NCBI GenBank assembly: GCA_018398815.1
Contig: CM031614.1
Location: 52,641,767 to 52,705,766 of the forward strand
DNA length: 64,000 bases
Source of the DNA: Conus ventricosus
Taxonomy: Eukaryota; Mollusca; Gastropoda; Neogastropoda; Conidae
Reading direction: 5' to 3'
The translations under genes were made by a program, and so were the position numbers. The notes under the pieces are model-generated. The model had not been told where the DNA came from and did no database searches. It worked only from the letters and a program-made list of their open reading frames with translations. This document shows, one piece after another, positions 25,064 through 39,295 of the stretch. Within the stretch, counting starts at the first letter, position 1, and the number at the start of each line of letters is the position of its first letter.

Positions 25064-26442
25064 TGAAAGTGATTAGGCCTACGAGATTGTGCAGATTCAA
25101 GTGACCAGCATGCTTGCCCATTCACCAAGTTCCACACATGTATCAGTATAATGCTTAAACCACGAGTTCAAACCTACAGTGCCTATTATATGATAAAGAT
25201 ATAAACTGACACTCGCTAAATCTTCCGAATAATTCCTTCGCCATGTTGTCATTCTACAACGATGATCAAAAACAGAGTGAACCGTTTCGACCACAGTATT
25301 CAACAAAGCAGCATGCCTACCCTGGAGTCTTTGTCCACTAGGAAGCAGTGCTTCAGTTGTTATTTTTTCATTGTTTGTTTGTTGTCCATCCTGTTGCTTC
25401 ACACCATTTGTTGCTTGAATTTGGCAATAGTTTATACACTACTTCCAACATCTATTTATTTTCATGTTTACTAACAGTCGTCTGGATGCACAAAATAATT
25501 ACCCTAGACTTTTTTCTTTCACAATATTAAAATGATCAGAGATTGGCAAAAAGAACAGATACAACCCTCGTAACTGAAAGACACTGAAAATACGTATGCG
25601 TTTCCATAAACTTCAGAAGAAAAGGATTTAGAAATACACAACAGGCAACCATGATCATACCATGTATGCTCTACTCCCTAGAAAAGGCGAACTTCGTTCC
25701 GGCAGTGATGATTTTGCTTAAAAAGAACAACTCCAACCGGGGAAGTCAATCAAACCAATGGATGAGCTCAGGTGGTGATCGGTCCTGACCGACGACTGCT
25801 GGTGTGTGGATAACACTTTGACAAATTGTACGGACACAGGCCCGCGCAGCTTGTATGGCAAGCTTTAGCAGGAGTGCGTAATCTCCTGGTTTGTTTGGAT
25901 GAATGTTATGTAATTAGATGCACTGTAAAAAGTGTGATTGCACTACCTTTGGTTCAAAGTATGATCGTAGTCAGAGTACTCACGAACTCAGTCCCAGCCT
26001 GTCCTCGGTGACTGTCCTCAAGGATGTTAGAGAGCGAAAGTTTCTCCAAAATTGTATCAATATCTATATTCTTATCTACTATTTGTTAGTGTAGAAAATA
26101 AAACGTGATAACTCAAAACTTTAATCCTATTTATTTAATTGGCAATACATGATGTGAATGAATATTGAAATGAGGGAGCTTCAGAATGTTCAGTTTAATT
26201 AAAATAAAAATAAGATAGTTTTTGTACTAATTTTGCATGAAGCTTAGAAGTTAAGCTAATGCTGAGGCACATTACAGATAAACATCTTTTTCAGAATGCC
26301 CTGTGATTTTGCTTTGCATTCACAGAACCATACTTTCTAGGAAGCAAGAGTCAAATTTTGATGGACCACACAAATAAATACTATGCATACATCACACGAG
26401 AGGCACACTCACACACACCCACACACACACACTCTACACATG

Positions 26443-26475
<33 letters not shown>

Positions 26476-27168
26476 ACACACAACACACAGTGAACACACT
26501 TGTACAAGTTAACCAATATCTCTGTCATCAAAAAAAAATTGATCCTGTATTAAATTTCATGTTGAATAAAGTCTTGCACCAATACAGTATCACACTACAT
26601 ATTAACCACAAAAAAATTCATGGCCTTCATAGCTGGCAACAAAAACAGATTGGATGCCACATGATGATATATTTCTGATGATAGTCATTGTGGAGGTGAT
26701 TATGATGAAGGTTGTAATCATATCAACTTCTGTAAAAAAAAAAATTATTGCATAATGAAAACAATAACTGAAAGTGAACAAAAAAAACCCTTCTTTCAAA
26801 TTTCTGATGCTGTAAGCTTCACAGATTTAATTAGCATATGACATACATGTTGCCTGCTGGGACTCCCAGTCCAAGACAGGGTGTAGAGTAGAATGTGCCA
26901 GAGATGCACTAAAAGTCCTGAAATCTTAAATGGATAACACAAAGGACTGGATGATAATATCTTCTTGTGCATGTCTGAGTAAAGAGAATTGCAGAGTCCT
27001 ATACTGTCAAACTAACTCTGTCACAGCATTTGACTATTGTCTGGGACAAAGATGGTAACACTAAAAGTACTTCATATATATGTTGTGCAGGAGTGGGGAC
27101 ATTTTTGTGTACTCTGTCATTGTGTGTGTGTGTGTGTGTTGTGTGTGTGTGTGTGTGTGGTGTCTGCA

Positions 27169-27207
<39 letters not shown>

Positions 27208-27371
27208 ACAGATTGTGGTGACCATGTGACTATGGAGCCAGCAGAGAACGGGCCAGTGTTGGTCAGGCTGACCATGATCCCTGTTAAGTTCTGTTCCCAG
27301 CCTTCATCATCCCAGACCTATCTATTACGCCACTGCCTCTTTCGCTGCTAAGCAAGTGTCCATGGTTCTTC
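25064..27371. other. Intergenic or 5' intronic DNA upstream of the host gene
   Basis: Contains CA repeats (26,400-26,490) and GT repeats (27,121-27,206). A splice-acceptor-like TTCTTCAG ends at 27,372, so 5' untranslated exon(s) of the host gene probably lie upstream, but none could be placed. No coding gene is seen. Confidence 0.5.
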
Positions 27372-27372
27372 A

Positions 27373-29085
27373 GTGACCACCATGGCAGACGAAGAGAGCG
27401 ATGGTGTGAACTTACCACCTGGGAAACTGCAGGACCTGAAGAAGCTGTTTGAGGAGAAGAATGCACAGACTTCAGACCCTTCACCTGGTAAAGTCCTGGG
27501 TGCTCGAGGCAGACCTGTGCTGCCTGCCACTCCTCCCAAACCTATCCCAGGGGCCAATGCTGGTCTTCCCAAACCTGCCCCGCGGCAGGTATCACCAGCT
27601 AAGAGAAACATGGCAATGTTTGAATCTTCAGTTGCGTCCTCGTTCGGCAGTGCTTCTGTTGACGAGGATCCACAGGTGAATTACGGAACGGTTCCTCGGC
27701 CTCGTCGACGCACGGCCTCCAAGGGTCAGGAGTGGTCTTCAACTCTTGAAAGAAAATCTGCTGCACAGAAAAAGCTAAGTCCTAAAGTCTCACGTCGAGT
27801 GGCTATGTTTTCAGATGAGAACAAGATGGAGACAGGTGATGATAAAGAAGAAGAAAGTACTGGTGTTGTGCGAAGGTTTCTGTCCCCAGGAACAAAGTCG
27901 GGCAGTCCCAAGCGATTGTCTGACCCGTGCTCAGATGTGGACAGTTCGTCTGGACGCAAAACCTCTGCTGAGAGACGAAAAACAATGGACAATTTTTCTA
28001 TCGATAATGCAGAGACCAGAACAGGCGAAGCTAAAGTCCAAGATAAAATCAGAAAATTTCAAGAGAAGCCTAGTCTTCCAAAAAAGCCAGTTATCACTAA
28101 TGCTGCACAACAGGCACCCATTAGCGGCAGTCCTCCGAAACCTGTAGCCAAATCTGGTGAAAATGCTGACACTGCTTATGATGTTCCATGGGACCTTAAA
28201 CCTGGGAAACATATTGAGCGATTGAAAGCCATAAGTGGTGACCAGCATTCACCTCAGAAAGGAAAACCACCTGCACAAGACTTGTCTACTCCTGCTGCAA
28301 AGGACAAAGGGGATGGCAAGTCTACCCTACCTAGGTCCAAACCTCAGGTCTCCAGGCAGTTGTCTCGACCCACCGAACAACCTCCCCCACCCCCCTCCAA
28401 GCCCCCTCGCACGTTTGTTCACAGTGAATATCTTGAAGGTAAAACTGAAGGTCAGAGTGCACACAATGTGAAGAAAGGTCATCTTTCGGAGGGGGACCCA
28501 AACCTCTCAGCAACACAAGGCAGCAGTGGGGGTGAAGAGCAGGTGACTCTGAGAGTACCTGGCAAATCCAGTCACACACCCTCCATTCAGGAACCTAGAG
28601 AAACAAAAAGGGATCAGAGAGAAACCTCCATCTCGACCCCCACCCCCACGACCCAGGCCTATATCAGAGGCTAGCACTTTGAACAGGCGAAAGGCCTCTC
28701 CCAGACAAACGAATGTGAGTGATGGGGATGAAGATGAAGGTCCTGTGGTGATATCCCTAAGAACAGGCAGGCCCATCCTTCGTCAGGTATCTGTGTCTGG
28801 CCCTCATCGTAAGCCTGATGACCAGCTCCCAGAGAAGCCAGAGAGAGAGGCCTCCCTTCAGCGTTTCCCCTTACGTAAAAGCTACAGCTCTGAGTGTTTG
28901 TACAAAGGATCGATGTCATCGCTGTCTGACAGGGGAACAGAGGAAGAGTCATCATGGTGATGGTGCAGAGCTACCATCCCGGGGATTCAGGGGAGCCTAT
29001 TTACGAAGCCCTGATAGACACCGAGGGGTACGCCGTGCCCAACCAGTTTCTACGCCGCTTGCCTCCGAATGACCAGATTGCCAAG
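27373..29085 (+). CDS. Host gene, first coding exon; disordered proline-rich N-terminus, tentatively DENND2-like
   Basis: A long coding exon. Translation most probably starts at the ATG at 27,382, which sits in an ideal ACCACCATGG context just after an acceptor-like TTCTTCAG. The protein is polar, rich in Ser, Pro and Lys, with FEEKNAQ near the start, RNMAMFE and RRVAMFSDE motifs, PPPPPSKPPRTF (about residues 334-345) and, after one frameshift, PPSRPPPPRPRPISEAST. Two compensating single-base shifts (between about 28,600 and 28,620, and near 28,955) are probably assembly errors because frame quality continues on both sides. The exon ends GCCAAG|GTAAGA in phase 0. The KPPRTF-type motif recalls DENN-domain (Rab GEF) proteins of the DENND2 group, but no DENN domain lies in the window, so the name is tentative; the coding call is firm. 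Confidence 0.85.
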
Positions 29086-30901
29086 GTAAGAGCAGTTGAG
29101 CATTGTGTGTAAGGTGCCATTGAGTGTCTGTGTGAAAACTGTAAAGTGCCATTGAGTGTGTACTTAGTATGTCAGGTAAGTACAGATCTAGCATGCCATG
29201 TCATTGAATCTGTATTTTAAGTTTTAACTTGTGAGTATCTGTATGATTCTAAAAGCCTTCTGCTCCCAGTCAAAGGCTTTTTTTCTTCAAATGTCAAACT
29301 GATGCTTTGCACAGTACACAGTACAATAATTGCTTCACAGAGATCTGATTCAACAGCAGCTTTTCAGTCACCGTTTCTCTGCAGTTAATGAGCACTATGA
29401 TTTTTGCATTTGTTCAAATTTTGGTGATGATGTGAAGTTTATCATTCAATGATTCAGCATCCTAGTAATATCCTTTGCATTAGCAGCATCCCTCCAGTGC
29501 CACTCCTTGTCATCAGCGTAACAGATTGTTATCACATTTCTTTCACTTGATAGCACTGAATTGTACTTGTAGTCACTCGAGCCATGTTTGAGGGTTTTAA
29601 GTTCCTGGACTTGGACATGGGAGGGAACCTCTAGGAGATGGATAAAGACAGAGGCATGTATTAAGTGAAGATTTTCAAAGTGCTTTGTTTATGGTTTTTC
29701 TTTATTTCCATGCGTGGTTTAGAATGGGCATTTTGTGGGGGTTCATCTACTCAGGTGAAAATTGCTTGGTTAACTAGTTATGGTAGTATGACTTGGTCTT
29801 CAAGAAGATCTTAATGTTCTTAGGAGTTAAAGTCATAGGAAATTAGTTATCAAATCTGATTTCTAGTTCTGAAAGGTCATTGAAAGGAAAGTCTTTTTGC
29901 GTCTTTCAGATTGCTTCCAGCGACTTACGCCGTGATTTTTGGTTTCTTTGTACTTACCCATTTTTGCACCATGATTTTTGGTTTCTTTGAATCTACCCTA
30001 CCGCTGAAACAGTGTCAAGGGAGAATTTAGATCATGATGAGATTGTAGAACTCTGCATACAACTTCTTTCTGGATCAAACAGGGTACAAGTGTTGTAAAG
30101 TTGATTGTCAACTGCTTGCAAATTGTATTGGATGGGTGAAAGTTGCTGCATTATGAGGAATCCTTTAATTTTGATTTATTTGAAAGAAAATTCAAATCAA
30201 GCCCCCTGGGAAAATTATGAGAAGGGTGGTGTGTGGTAGGGGGGGGGGGGGGGGGGGGGGGGAGGGAGAGGAAAGGAAGAGCCCAGAGACGTTGGCAGTT
30301 GTTAGTCTTATTTGCTGGTATTTAGGTTTTTTATTTGCCATATTAAATCATGTTTGTTTGGTTTTGTTATCAAATGAAATTATCTGTAGACAAACCTGCC
30401 ATATTATCAGTTGATGAATATTTTGTTTGCTGACAGAAGCACTCATGTTTGAATGTAAGCATGCAGCTCTCGGAATGCACAGAGACTGCAAGTATATTAA
30501 GAATCAGCCAGATTTAGAGAGTTGATCTATCAGATGAAAACTGTGGAGTGGTTTGTCCCCCTTCACCAGGTCCCCCCCCTGGTTCCACCCTCTTCCCCAG
30601 CACTGGGTACCTCCCCCTTCCTCAGTCTCCCTTCTTCTGTAACCTCTTTTTCCCTTCTCCCTTCCCCCCAGCCCTCCTGTTTCACCCACCCCTCCCTTTT
30701 CCTTCCCTTTCCCCATCTCCCCCCCCCCCCTCCCCCCCCCCCCATCTCCCTCTTCCTCTCCCATGTCCCCCCTTCCCCCCTTCCCTTCTCTTTTGTCCCC
30801 CCCCCCCCCCCCCACCCCCGTCCATCCTCTTCCCTCTACCCGTGAAGATGTCTCCTTTACCATTCCCCGCTCCTTCTCCCTGTTTTCCTTGTTCTCTCTT
30901 C

Positions 30902-30932
<31 letters not shown>

Positions 30933-31124
30933 ACCTGAGACCCACTCAAATCCAGGTGTCTGTTCACTTTACTAAGCAGTTACATTTTTTTGTCGCATTG
31001 AACATGCACGAATGTGACCATCAAGTATGAAAGTGTACTGCTGTTATTGTGCACATTACTCTCATGAGGCGCCATGCCAGAGATCGGGTGAAAAATCTGG
31101 ATAAGGAGCAACGAGGTGAAGTAA

Positions 31125-31205
31125 GGTAATGTTGCTTATACTACTAAGTTATAGCCCAGCCGACTGCAAAGGGCCATATCAGGCTTTTGCCACGTTAAAA
31201 TCAAC
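31125..31205 (-). repeat. Dispersed 3'-end repeat (GCCCAGCCGACTGCAAAGGGCC), copy 1
   Basis: Contains ATAGCCCAGCCGACTGCAAAGGGCCATATCAGGC. The same core appears inverted at 34,126-34,197 and again at 59,974-60,050. In the other copies the GATAA/TTATC pentamer tail shows that the element's 3' end is on the left when read on the plus strand. Likely the 3' end of one SINE or LINE family. Confidence 0.6.
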
Positions 31206-31345
31206 TCTAGAGGGAGCAACGACGACAAGACACAGACTGACACACGTGTAGCTCTAGACATGCAGATGAACAGATGCACTTTAGATTGTGCTTAACAATA
31301 TTACACAAACTTACACATGCATTCATAATATATGCTGCACAGCGT

Positions 31346-31456
<111 letters not shown>

Positions 31457-32152
31457 CACACACACACACACACAAAGTCGGATATCAGAGCAAAGTCTAA
31501 ACAATTTGAATTGTTAATCTTAGAAGAGAGTTATTTCAAAGATTAAGGAAGTAGTACTGCTGCACTGTTATGGGCGGACAGACAGACACAGACAGGAAGG
31601 GGAAGGGGGAGGGGAAGTGCAGTTTATAGCAGCTGGGTTCAGATGCCTGTCTCTTAACAGTCGCACTGCTGCCAGTTTCAATATCTTGTCTACTGACCCG
31701 TTTTTCCATGGCATTCATAATGTCCAAGGGAGCACCGGCACAATTCGGTGTAAACTTTTCTAGCTGGGGGCTACACATTGCTTCATACCTGTCTGGTGTC
31801 CGCCACATTCACAGTCTGCTTTACCTGCCCAAATGAGGACACAGTATAATGTCACGGTGTTACTAGTTTTTGGCATGTGATCACTTTTGCGCCCTGACAT
31901 TGAATTGCTGATAGATTTGCACCCTAACTTTAAATCACTGATGGATTTTGACCCTACAGACTGGTAAACTTTGAGAAAGAGCTGCCTGAGTATTTTTGAG
32001 GACAGACGAACAGACTTACAAGCACACATAGGACAGACAGTAGTACCCAGTTTTGTGGCATGTCTTCAGTTGATGAGGTGAAAATCCAGCTTCAGAAGGT
32101 TGTGTGAGATTAGAGAGAATAAATAACGCAGCAGAATGTTTGATAGCTTTGG

Positions 32153-32348
32153 AACTTTTTCAGACTAGCTGATGAAGAATGTTTTGTTTTCTCTCTGATA
32201 TGTTTCAATGCAAAAGACACATGATCATTGTTTTCCAGATGTTCCATAGAAACTTTTTCAGACTAGCTGATGAAGAATGTTTTATTTTCTCTCTGATATG
32301 TTTCAATGCAAAAGACACATGTATGATCATTGTTTTCCAGATGTTCCG
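32153..32348 (+). repeat. ~97-bp tandem duplication
   Basis: Two adjacent copies of a segment starting ACTTTTTCAGACTAGCTGATG and ending TTTTCCAGATGTTCC, differing by a few bases. It lies in intron 1 and duplicates a CTTTTTCAG acceptor-like word. Confidence 0.75.
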
Positions 32349-33642
32349 TTTTCAGTTGATTTTGTCATGGAGGAGAATGATGAAAACCTGTGTTTGGAGA
32401 TATTTGCTCTTTAGTCTTTTTCTGTTTGCCAGTTGTTTAGAATGCTTGAAGAAAAGAGATTTGTTTAAATTGAACTCAAAGTGATTGAATATGAATTGTG
32501 CATGTTTGATTCAACCTTGGAAAAGAAAACTCATTTTTTAGTTTAGATAGTTGCAGTCATTGTCCTGATATTGTAAGTAATGAAATATGAAGAACAGTAG
32601 GGTTTGGAAATGGGGAGCATTACAAGGAAAACTAAGAAAGGAGGAAAGGCAAATGCGCGAGATTTGTTTGTACACACAGCTCAGTTTCTCACATTCTTTA
32701 TGTCCAGACCGGAAGTCCAACAGGATGCCAAAGAAAGGACACAGACAGATGTCAGGCACAGACTAAGAGATTGGCTACGCCTTGCATATTTTTTTTCTTG
32801 ATATCCAACAAAGTTACATTCTGTAAGATGTGAAAAAACAGTAATCACAAACATAACCTCATAACATACAATCAAAATCTGTTTTAATTGAAAGGTCATG
32901 ATGAACATGAAAGATATGAGAAAAAAAAAGAAGGCTGGATATATATACAGATATATATGAAATTACTCATTTTTATGTATTTGTGTAAAAAAAGAAAGAA
33001 AAGATCATTGGCCTGCAGTTGTTCCTTACAGAATCAAACTTGTTTTGATCGTTGTTAAAAGCCTACATTGTTACTTTTAGAACGCATTATGCTGACAGAC
33101 AACCAAGCTGGTAAGCTGCCCTATCACAATTCTCATAGCCACTGTCTCTACAGGTTGAACAGCACACACACTCACCATGCTTCCACAGGTTCTTGAACAA
33201 AGCACAGCATGTTTGGGGCTCAGAAGGGAAGACCACACCCACACAGTTCAGTTTCACCACTTCTAGTGTTGCTCCAGATTTCCAGACCAACACTGCAGGT
33301 GCCTGTACCTTGCACGCTTGGTTGACGAAGGATTATGGAAATTGAGAGTAACAAAGCCCTACTGTACAGTCTCAGACCACAATTGAACTCCATTGTATCG
33401 TCTTCATTGCCGTACAGTTCTCTTGTGTCAGTCTTAGACCCCTCTCATTCCTGTTTCTCTCCCTCTCTTCCTCTTTCTGTGCATTCTCTCATCTTTGTTC
33501 TGTTTCTCCTATAGAAGCACAGATCTATGAAAGCAGTATAAACATGTGCACACATACATGCATGTGCAAATGCACGTACGCAAACACACACATTCCCTCA
33601 CTCTCACACACACACACACACGCACGCACGCGCGCACGCACA

Positions 33643-33674
<32 letters not shown>

Positions 33675-33702
33675 GAGTCACGCACGCATGCATGCACGCA
33701 CA

Positions 33703-33782
<80 letters not shown>

Positions 33783-34125
33783 CAGCTTAGATTTCACAAC
33801 AACACCAACAAAAATGGAAAACCAGTAGTGTGTTGAGGAAAATGTGGTTTTCCTCATGGGTCCAGTGGAGCTCAGAACACCAGGGGGGAAAAGAATGGGG
33901 GGCAGGGGTTGGGAAAGCCAGCGTATATTATTTCCCAAAGTTGTGTCACGAGAGATGCACCACACATGTCCGCTCCGGGCTTGAAAACCATTTCATCTTG
34001 TTGCAGCTAGAGAATCCACAAGTAATGCAATGTCTTATTTTTCTGTCTACTTTTTTTTTGTATCTTAAAAAAAGAAAAAAGAAAAATCAGGACTTGTAAT
34101 GGATGACACTATTGTTAGTAGCTTG

Positions 34126-34197
34126 GTCATTTCCTTGTTGGCCCTGATGTGGCCCTTTGCGGTCGGCTGGGCTATAAGCAACATTATCTTATCTTAT
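34126..34197 (+). repeat. Dispersed 3'-end repeat, copy 2
   Basis: Reads CCCTGATGTGGCCCTTTGCGGTCGGCTGGGC, then TATAAGCAA and a TTATCTTATC tail: the complement of the core at 31,125-31,205 and 59,974-60,050 with a pentamer tail at the right end. Confidence 0.6.
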
Positions 34198-36081
34198 TTC
34201 CTTGTTGATGGTGTCTAATTCTTTCTGTTTAAATGCATAGACTGTCAGAGATAGTTTAACTAGTATTTTACCTATGTATTGCTCAGCCGTTTGCAACTGC
34301 AAGGTTATCTTTTCAAGTTGCAAGAATATGTGAAACTTGATTTTAGGAAACAGTGCAATCAGAAAAAAAGAAAAGAAAAAAAAAAAGAAATAAGAACATG
34401 AAATTGTCCAGTTTTGTGTAGGCATATGAAATTTTTTCTTGAAGTATTTTTTAGTAAGTTTAATTGACAGTCAGATTGATTCAGTGTCATTGGTTGTTTT
34501 TGTGCAAGAACTTGTTGCTTTCTTTCCTCTTCTAGTGCAAGAACATTTGAAATTCAGTGTAATTCAGATCATGCAAGGATCACACAGTAGTCTGTTGTAT
34601 TGCTCAATGTTTAGTAGCAAGAAATGGATTTTTTTTTCCTCTTCAAATAGCAGAGTTTCTTAAATTTTAGTTTTATGTAGATCATGAAAAAAAAAATGCT
34701 TTGAGCTGTGAAAGGAAGTGTTGGTTTCTTTTTCTTTTTACTGTTTCAACAATATTTCTTTATTTCATCAATAATATGCCTGAAGTGCTGCATTGCTGTT
34801 TGGAAGTATTTGCAATAATACAAAGACATCCTGCCGAAAAACAATCAGAGGAAAGTTATCATGCTCCAGGAAAGAATGAAATTAACTAGTTAGATAGACA
34901 GAGAAATGGCAAATAAAATTTAACTGTAATAAATGCAAATTACTTCATGTTGGTAAAAATAATTTTAATTTTGCCTATCATATCAGGTCTGTTGACCTAG
35001 AAGATACTGATTATGAAATGGATTTGGCTGTTTGGTGGACAGATTTGGTTGACAGAAATCTTTGGAACATCATATAAATACTGCATTTTAAAAAGGCAAA
35101 TAGAAGACTGATGATCGCTCATTTCACCCAGTTTTGAAAGAAAGACACAATGGTCCCGTCATTGAAATCATGAGTGATTCTTAGAATATGTAAAAATGTG
35201 GTGTGGATTCAGTTTCCTGGTAAACATGAATTTGATAGAAAATGTGCTGAGAATACACACTGAGCTACACCAGGAATGAGTAAATTGACCTACAATGAGA
35301 GTTTATATAATCTGCAAATTCTGTCGCGCCAAAGTATCCACGACATGTGGTTGGACATTATCAAGAGTGTGCCCCACAAAATCTTTCCCCATGAAAAGAT
35401 GATACTCCTAGTAGAAGGCGCACCCATTAAAATTAGCAAAGCCATTCATGAATTCTAGTCCCTCCTACTCCTTCCCCCATTTCTTCTTCAAGCAACTTAT
35501 GAAACGGTTTTCGTAATCACATTGTCACTACAAGAACTCTGAATAGTTTCAAAGATTCATTGGGTACTGGAGTATTATAGCTTGGACCAGACAAATTTTC
35601 TCCTTTGGAAACTAGCATGTACACTAGCAATGCACTGTTATTTACCTAACTAAGAAAAAAAAAAATCATTGTATGATCTTTAAATATTCAGGCAAAAATT
35701 TATTAATATATATATACATATAACTTATCGGCTTAATCTATGATATGATATATGCAAATATCTATATCTTTGTCTGTCTATCTATCAACCAATCTACCCA
35801 TCTAATCTATGTTTTTAAACTTGTGTTGTTTTTTTTTCACCCTCACCAGTTCTAGTCTGTTTCTGTGTCTGTACCCCTCCCCAATCTTTTCCCTCTAAGG
35901 AAAGAAAAAGACCACTTCCGATTGTTTATTGTTTGATGGTTGTTGATTTAATGAACTGAGTACACACAGCTCATTAAAAAAAAAAGACAACCTAAAAGGC
36001 TGCCATGTAGAGTACATAATTTCACGTGACTACTTCAGATAAGCAACACTTATCACTTGCTGTTGATTGTCAATGTTTGCT

Positions 36082-36118
<37 letters not shown>

Positions 36119-37396
36119 CTGCATGCCTGCATGTATGTGTGTTAAATCAATTTACATCAAATAATCACATGAATAGTTTACTCATGTTTAGTGTGGGGGT
36201 CATAGATCTATACTTGTTGAGAGGAGAGAGAGAGAGAAAGAATGAGAGAGAGAGAGAGAGAGAGAGTCTCTTGAAGTTTTCCCATTGTTGTGTGTGAGGT
36301 AACCATGTTATGTAGTTCTACAAACAGGACGAACATTTCACACCAAAGATAGGGGCACTTCATTTTGCTGTTCAGAGTATGAGATGGACTTGATGTGGAC
36401 CGTGATTCCATGAGGTCACTCAGCCTGTCTGACCCTGATCCACAGGCTGTTGTCAAAACACGATTTATTTTAATTAAAGACTGTCCTGTGTTTTGTGAAG
36501 CTGCAACTCATGAAAGCTGACAATCTTTTAGGCACGATGGATACATTATTTGTTGCTGCTGTGTCTGTCAACGTAGGTTTCTTCTGGCAGTTTATTTGAA
36601 GTGAGAGAACTTTTTGTGATTTTAGCGAACAGGGTGTGGCTTATCAGGCAGTGTCTGTTGTTTGAAGTGAGGTACAGTGGCGCGGTGCTTTAGTGTTTTT
36701 TGTTTTGTTTTTGTTTAGATTTTGATCCGAGAAATGGCGTGGTTATGTTCTGTACGTTCTTTTTGTATAAGTTCTTTTTTTTGTTGTTTATTTGTCATAG
36801 GATTTTTCTTGTTTTTTTTTTTCCACGCTTTTTTTTGTTCACAAGGAGGTGAGTGTGGTCAGATTCTGACTGTTATAAGACATGTGTTTTTGAAGAAAAA
36901 TGAAGGGTGAAGGGGAGGGGGTGGGCACACTCAGCAGCAGATATCTTCCTAACTACTCTACTTATGCTGGTAGCTGTCCATGAACTTGACTTTGATAGTT
37001 TAAAAGATCAACATCACCAGAATCACCATTTGAAATTCAAGTAAAAGGTAGTTTTCCAAGAAATGGATAGCCAACTTATTAACATGTAGAAATTTGGTTT
37101 CATATTTTCTAGCAAATCTTTGATTACCCCTGTTCTTTTCTGATAGAATCAATTGGGTTTTTTTTTTTTTTTTTTTTTTTTTTTAATGGAAGACCTGCTT
37201 AGTGTCTGCGTGAGTGACTATCAGTTGTGTGACCTTTCCTACAACCAGGGTTAAGGACCATCATGTTTTTCACTAGGTTCTGACCACAACAAAACAAAAG
37301 AAGTTAAGCAGTTTATGGTCATCTACTGTGCATGTTGAGAACAAGGTCTGCACAAACATTTTGCAGCATTTTTAGTCTCAGTGTTTTAGATTGTTT

Positions 37397-37628
37397 GGAA
37401 AATTACTCTTCCGTGTGCATCAGGTTGAGAGCTCTCAGCATGCCCCAAAAAGGAGCTGTAATATGTGTTACCGGAGGCCAAGAACACTTGTACAGTAATA
37501 TTATTATGACACTTACTCTTCCATGTTGCATCAGGTTGAGAGCTCTCAGCATGCCCCAAAACGGAACTGTAATACGTGTTATTCAAGGCCAAGAAGACTT
37601 GTTGTGCAGTAATATGACACTTGATCTT
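37397..37628 (+). repeat. ~115-bp tandem duplication
   Basis: Two adjacent copies carrying TTACTCTTCC..TGCATCAGGTTGAGAGCTCTCAGCATGCCCCAAAA, each with internal GAGAGCTCTC palindrome. Frames on either strand here are not supported as genes. Confidence 0.75.
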
Positions 37629-37688
37629 CTGTTTGCCTCTCTCTCTCTGTCTCGTTGTCATTGTCTCTTTCTGTCTGTGTCTGTCTGT

Positions 37689-37765
<77 letters not shown>

Positions 37766-39090
37766 GTTTTTCTCTGTTTATCTGTCTCTCATACTGATGT
37801 TTTACTTTTTTTTTTTTTTTCATTCCTTTCAGTAGCCATATGGGACGACCACTAAATGTAATTATTTTTTTTTTAAAAGGGTACATGTGTACTTGCATGC
37901 TATCCTCAGAAAAGAATTTTGGTCTCCCTTTCTCTCTGTCTCTGTTTCTGTCTGTCTGTCTGTCTGTCTCTCACTGTCTCTCTCTCTCTCTCCCCCCGGT
38001 CTGTCTGTTCCTCTCTCTCTGTCTGTCCGTCTGTCTTAGTCTGCCTTTCTGTCTGTCTGTCTGTCTCACTCTCTTTATGTTTAGTATCTAAACCAGCCAA
38101 AATGTGATAAGGCAGACAGGGGTGATTCTCCCAGGGGGAGTTAGGGGATGAACGTAATTGAATACTGTACTGACATCATCAGAATAATCACAGGCATGGG
38201 TAGCTGGGGAAAATGGCTTTTTAAAAAAAAAAATTTGACACCAACAGAACTCAAAGTCACACTCCTTTGTTCACTCCTTTTTTTTTTTTTAAATAGTACA
38301 ATTTAAACACATTCTCAAAAATTAAAAGGTAAAATCAAGGATTTAGCTGAAGACCAACCAAGAGAAATATTTTATTTTTTTCTTCTGTTATCTGGATTTT
38401 TTTTTTTATATACTTGAACAAAACAATGAATGACTATGACCACACCTTAGACCAACCCTGGTAATAGATGTGAAACATTTCCTGTTGCTGGTTGTCTTCT
38501 CAAAACCAGCAGATGAAATCTTAGCACAGTCATTGACCTGGTTCAATAGCATGGCTGGCAACCTTCTCAAATGTTAAAAAAAAAATTTTTTTTAAAAGAT
38601 TCCCAGATTTAGAAATTAGTCCATAAACCCCAAAATGAGTAGGGAAAAAAATCCAGAATTTCAAAATTGTGTTAGAAAATGTGGGGTTTATGGGCTCCTT
38701 TTTTTGAATAGGGATGATGAAATATTGTAGAATAAAGCCCGAACGAATTTTTTATAGGATTTGGGCAGTTCTTTAAATGGAAAATGCGTTTTCTTCTTGA
38801 CGTCTTCATTTGTTAGCTAGAACATTAGGAGCTAGAAAGGCTTTCAGTCAAAAGCTGACCTTCCCCCTTCAGCAGACTCCCCCCTTTAACACTCCTCCCC
38901 CCCCCCCCCCCCCCCCTGCCCCCTTCCCTCACACCCGTGGATCCCAAATTTTGAATCCAGAAGATTGGCGTCTATGACTAAGGTGTGTTGGGGGTTGATT
39001 TTACATGTATAAATTTGTCAATGAATGTCCTTTCAGGATTGCCTGTGTCTGATCATCCTGTGTGTGTTCTGTGGTCTGTCTGCGGAGCAG

Positions 39091-39231
39091 GTAGGACCGG
39101 GGTTGGGCAGCAAGCCAGGCTTTCTGAAGCGCTTCCTGGCGCCGTCCTCAGCACCGGGAGGGGGCCCCCCTGCCACCACCCCCATCAAGGACCAGGACGT
39201 GGAGAAAGTGTCCGCCAAGAAAATGAACCTG
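39091..39231 (+). CDS. Host gene, second coding exon
   Basis: A 47-codon exon in phase 0 on both sides, following TGCGGAGCAG and ending AACCTG|GTAGGG. It encodes a Gly/Pro-rich stretch, then FLKRFLAPSS and ending VEKVSAKKMNL. It continues the frame of the exon ending at 29,085. A longer version starting near 39,037 would add about 18 hydrophobic residues and is less likely because that stretch resembles a pyrimidine-rich intron end. Confidence 0.65.
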
Positions 39232-39295
39232 GTAGGGGGGAGAGCTGTCGCTGTGAGGAATGTGCTGACTGTTGTTGGCCTGTGTAGGTTGTGGT

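Noticed and set aside
30504..30975. Gly- or Pro-rich frames of 60-160 codons
   Set aside because: Products of a CT-rich intronic stretch with poly-C runs.
37386..37898. 170-codon Arg/Glu-rich minus frame
   Set aside because: Arises from the CT/GA tract and the 115-bp duplication; no homology or splice signals.
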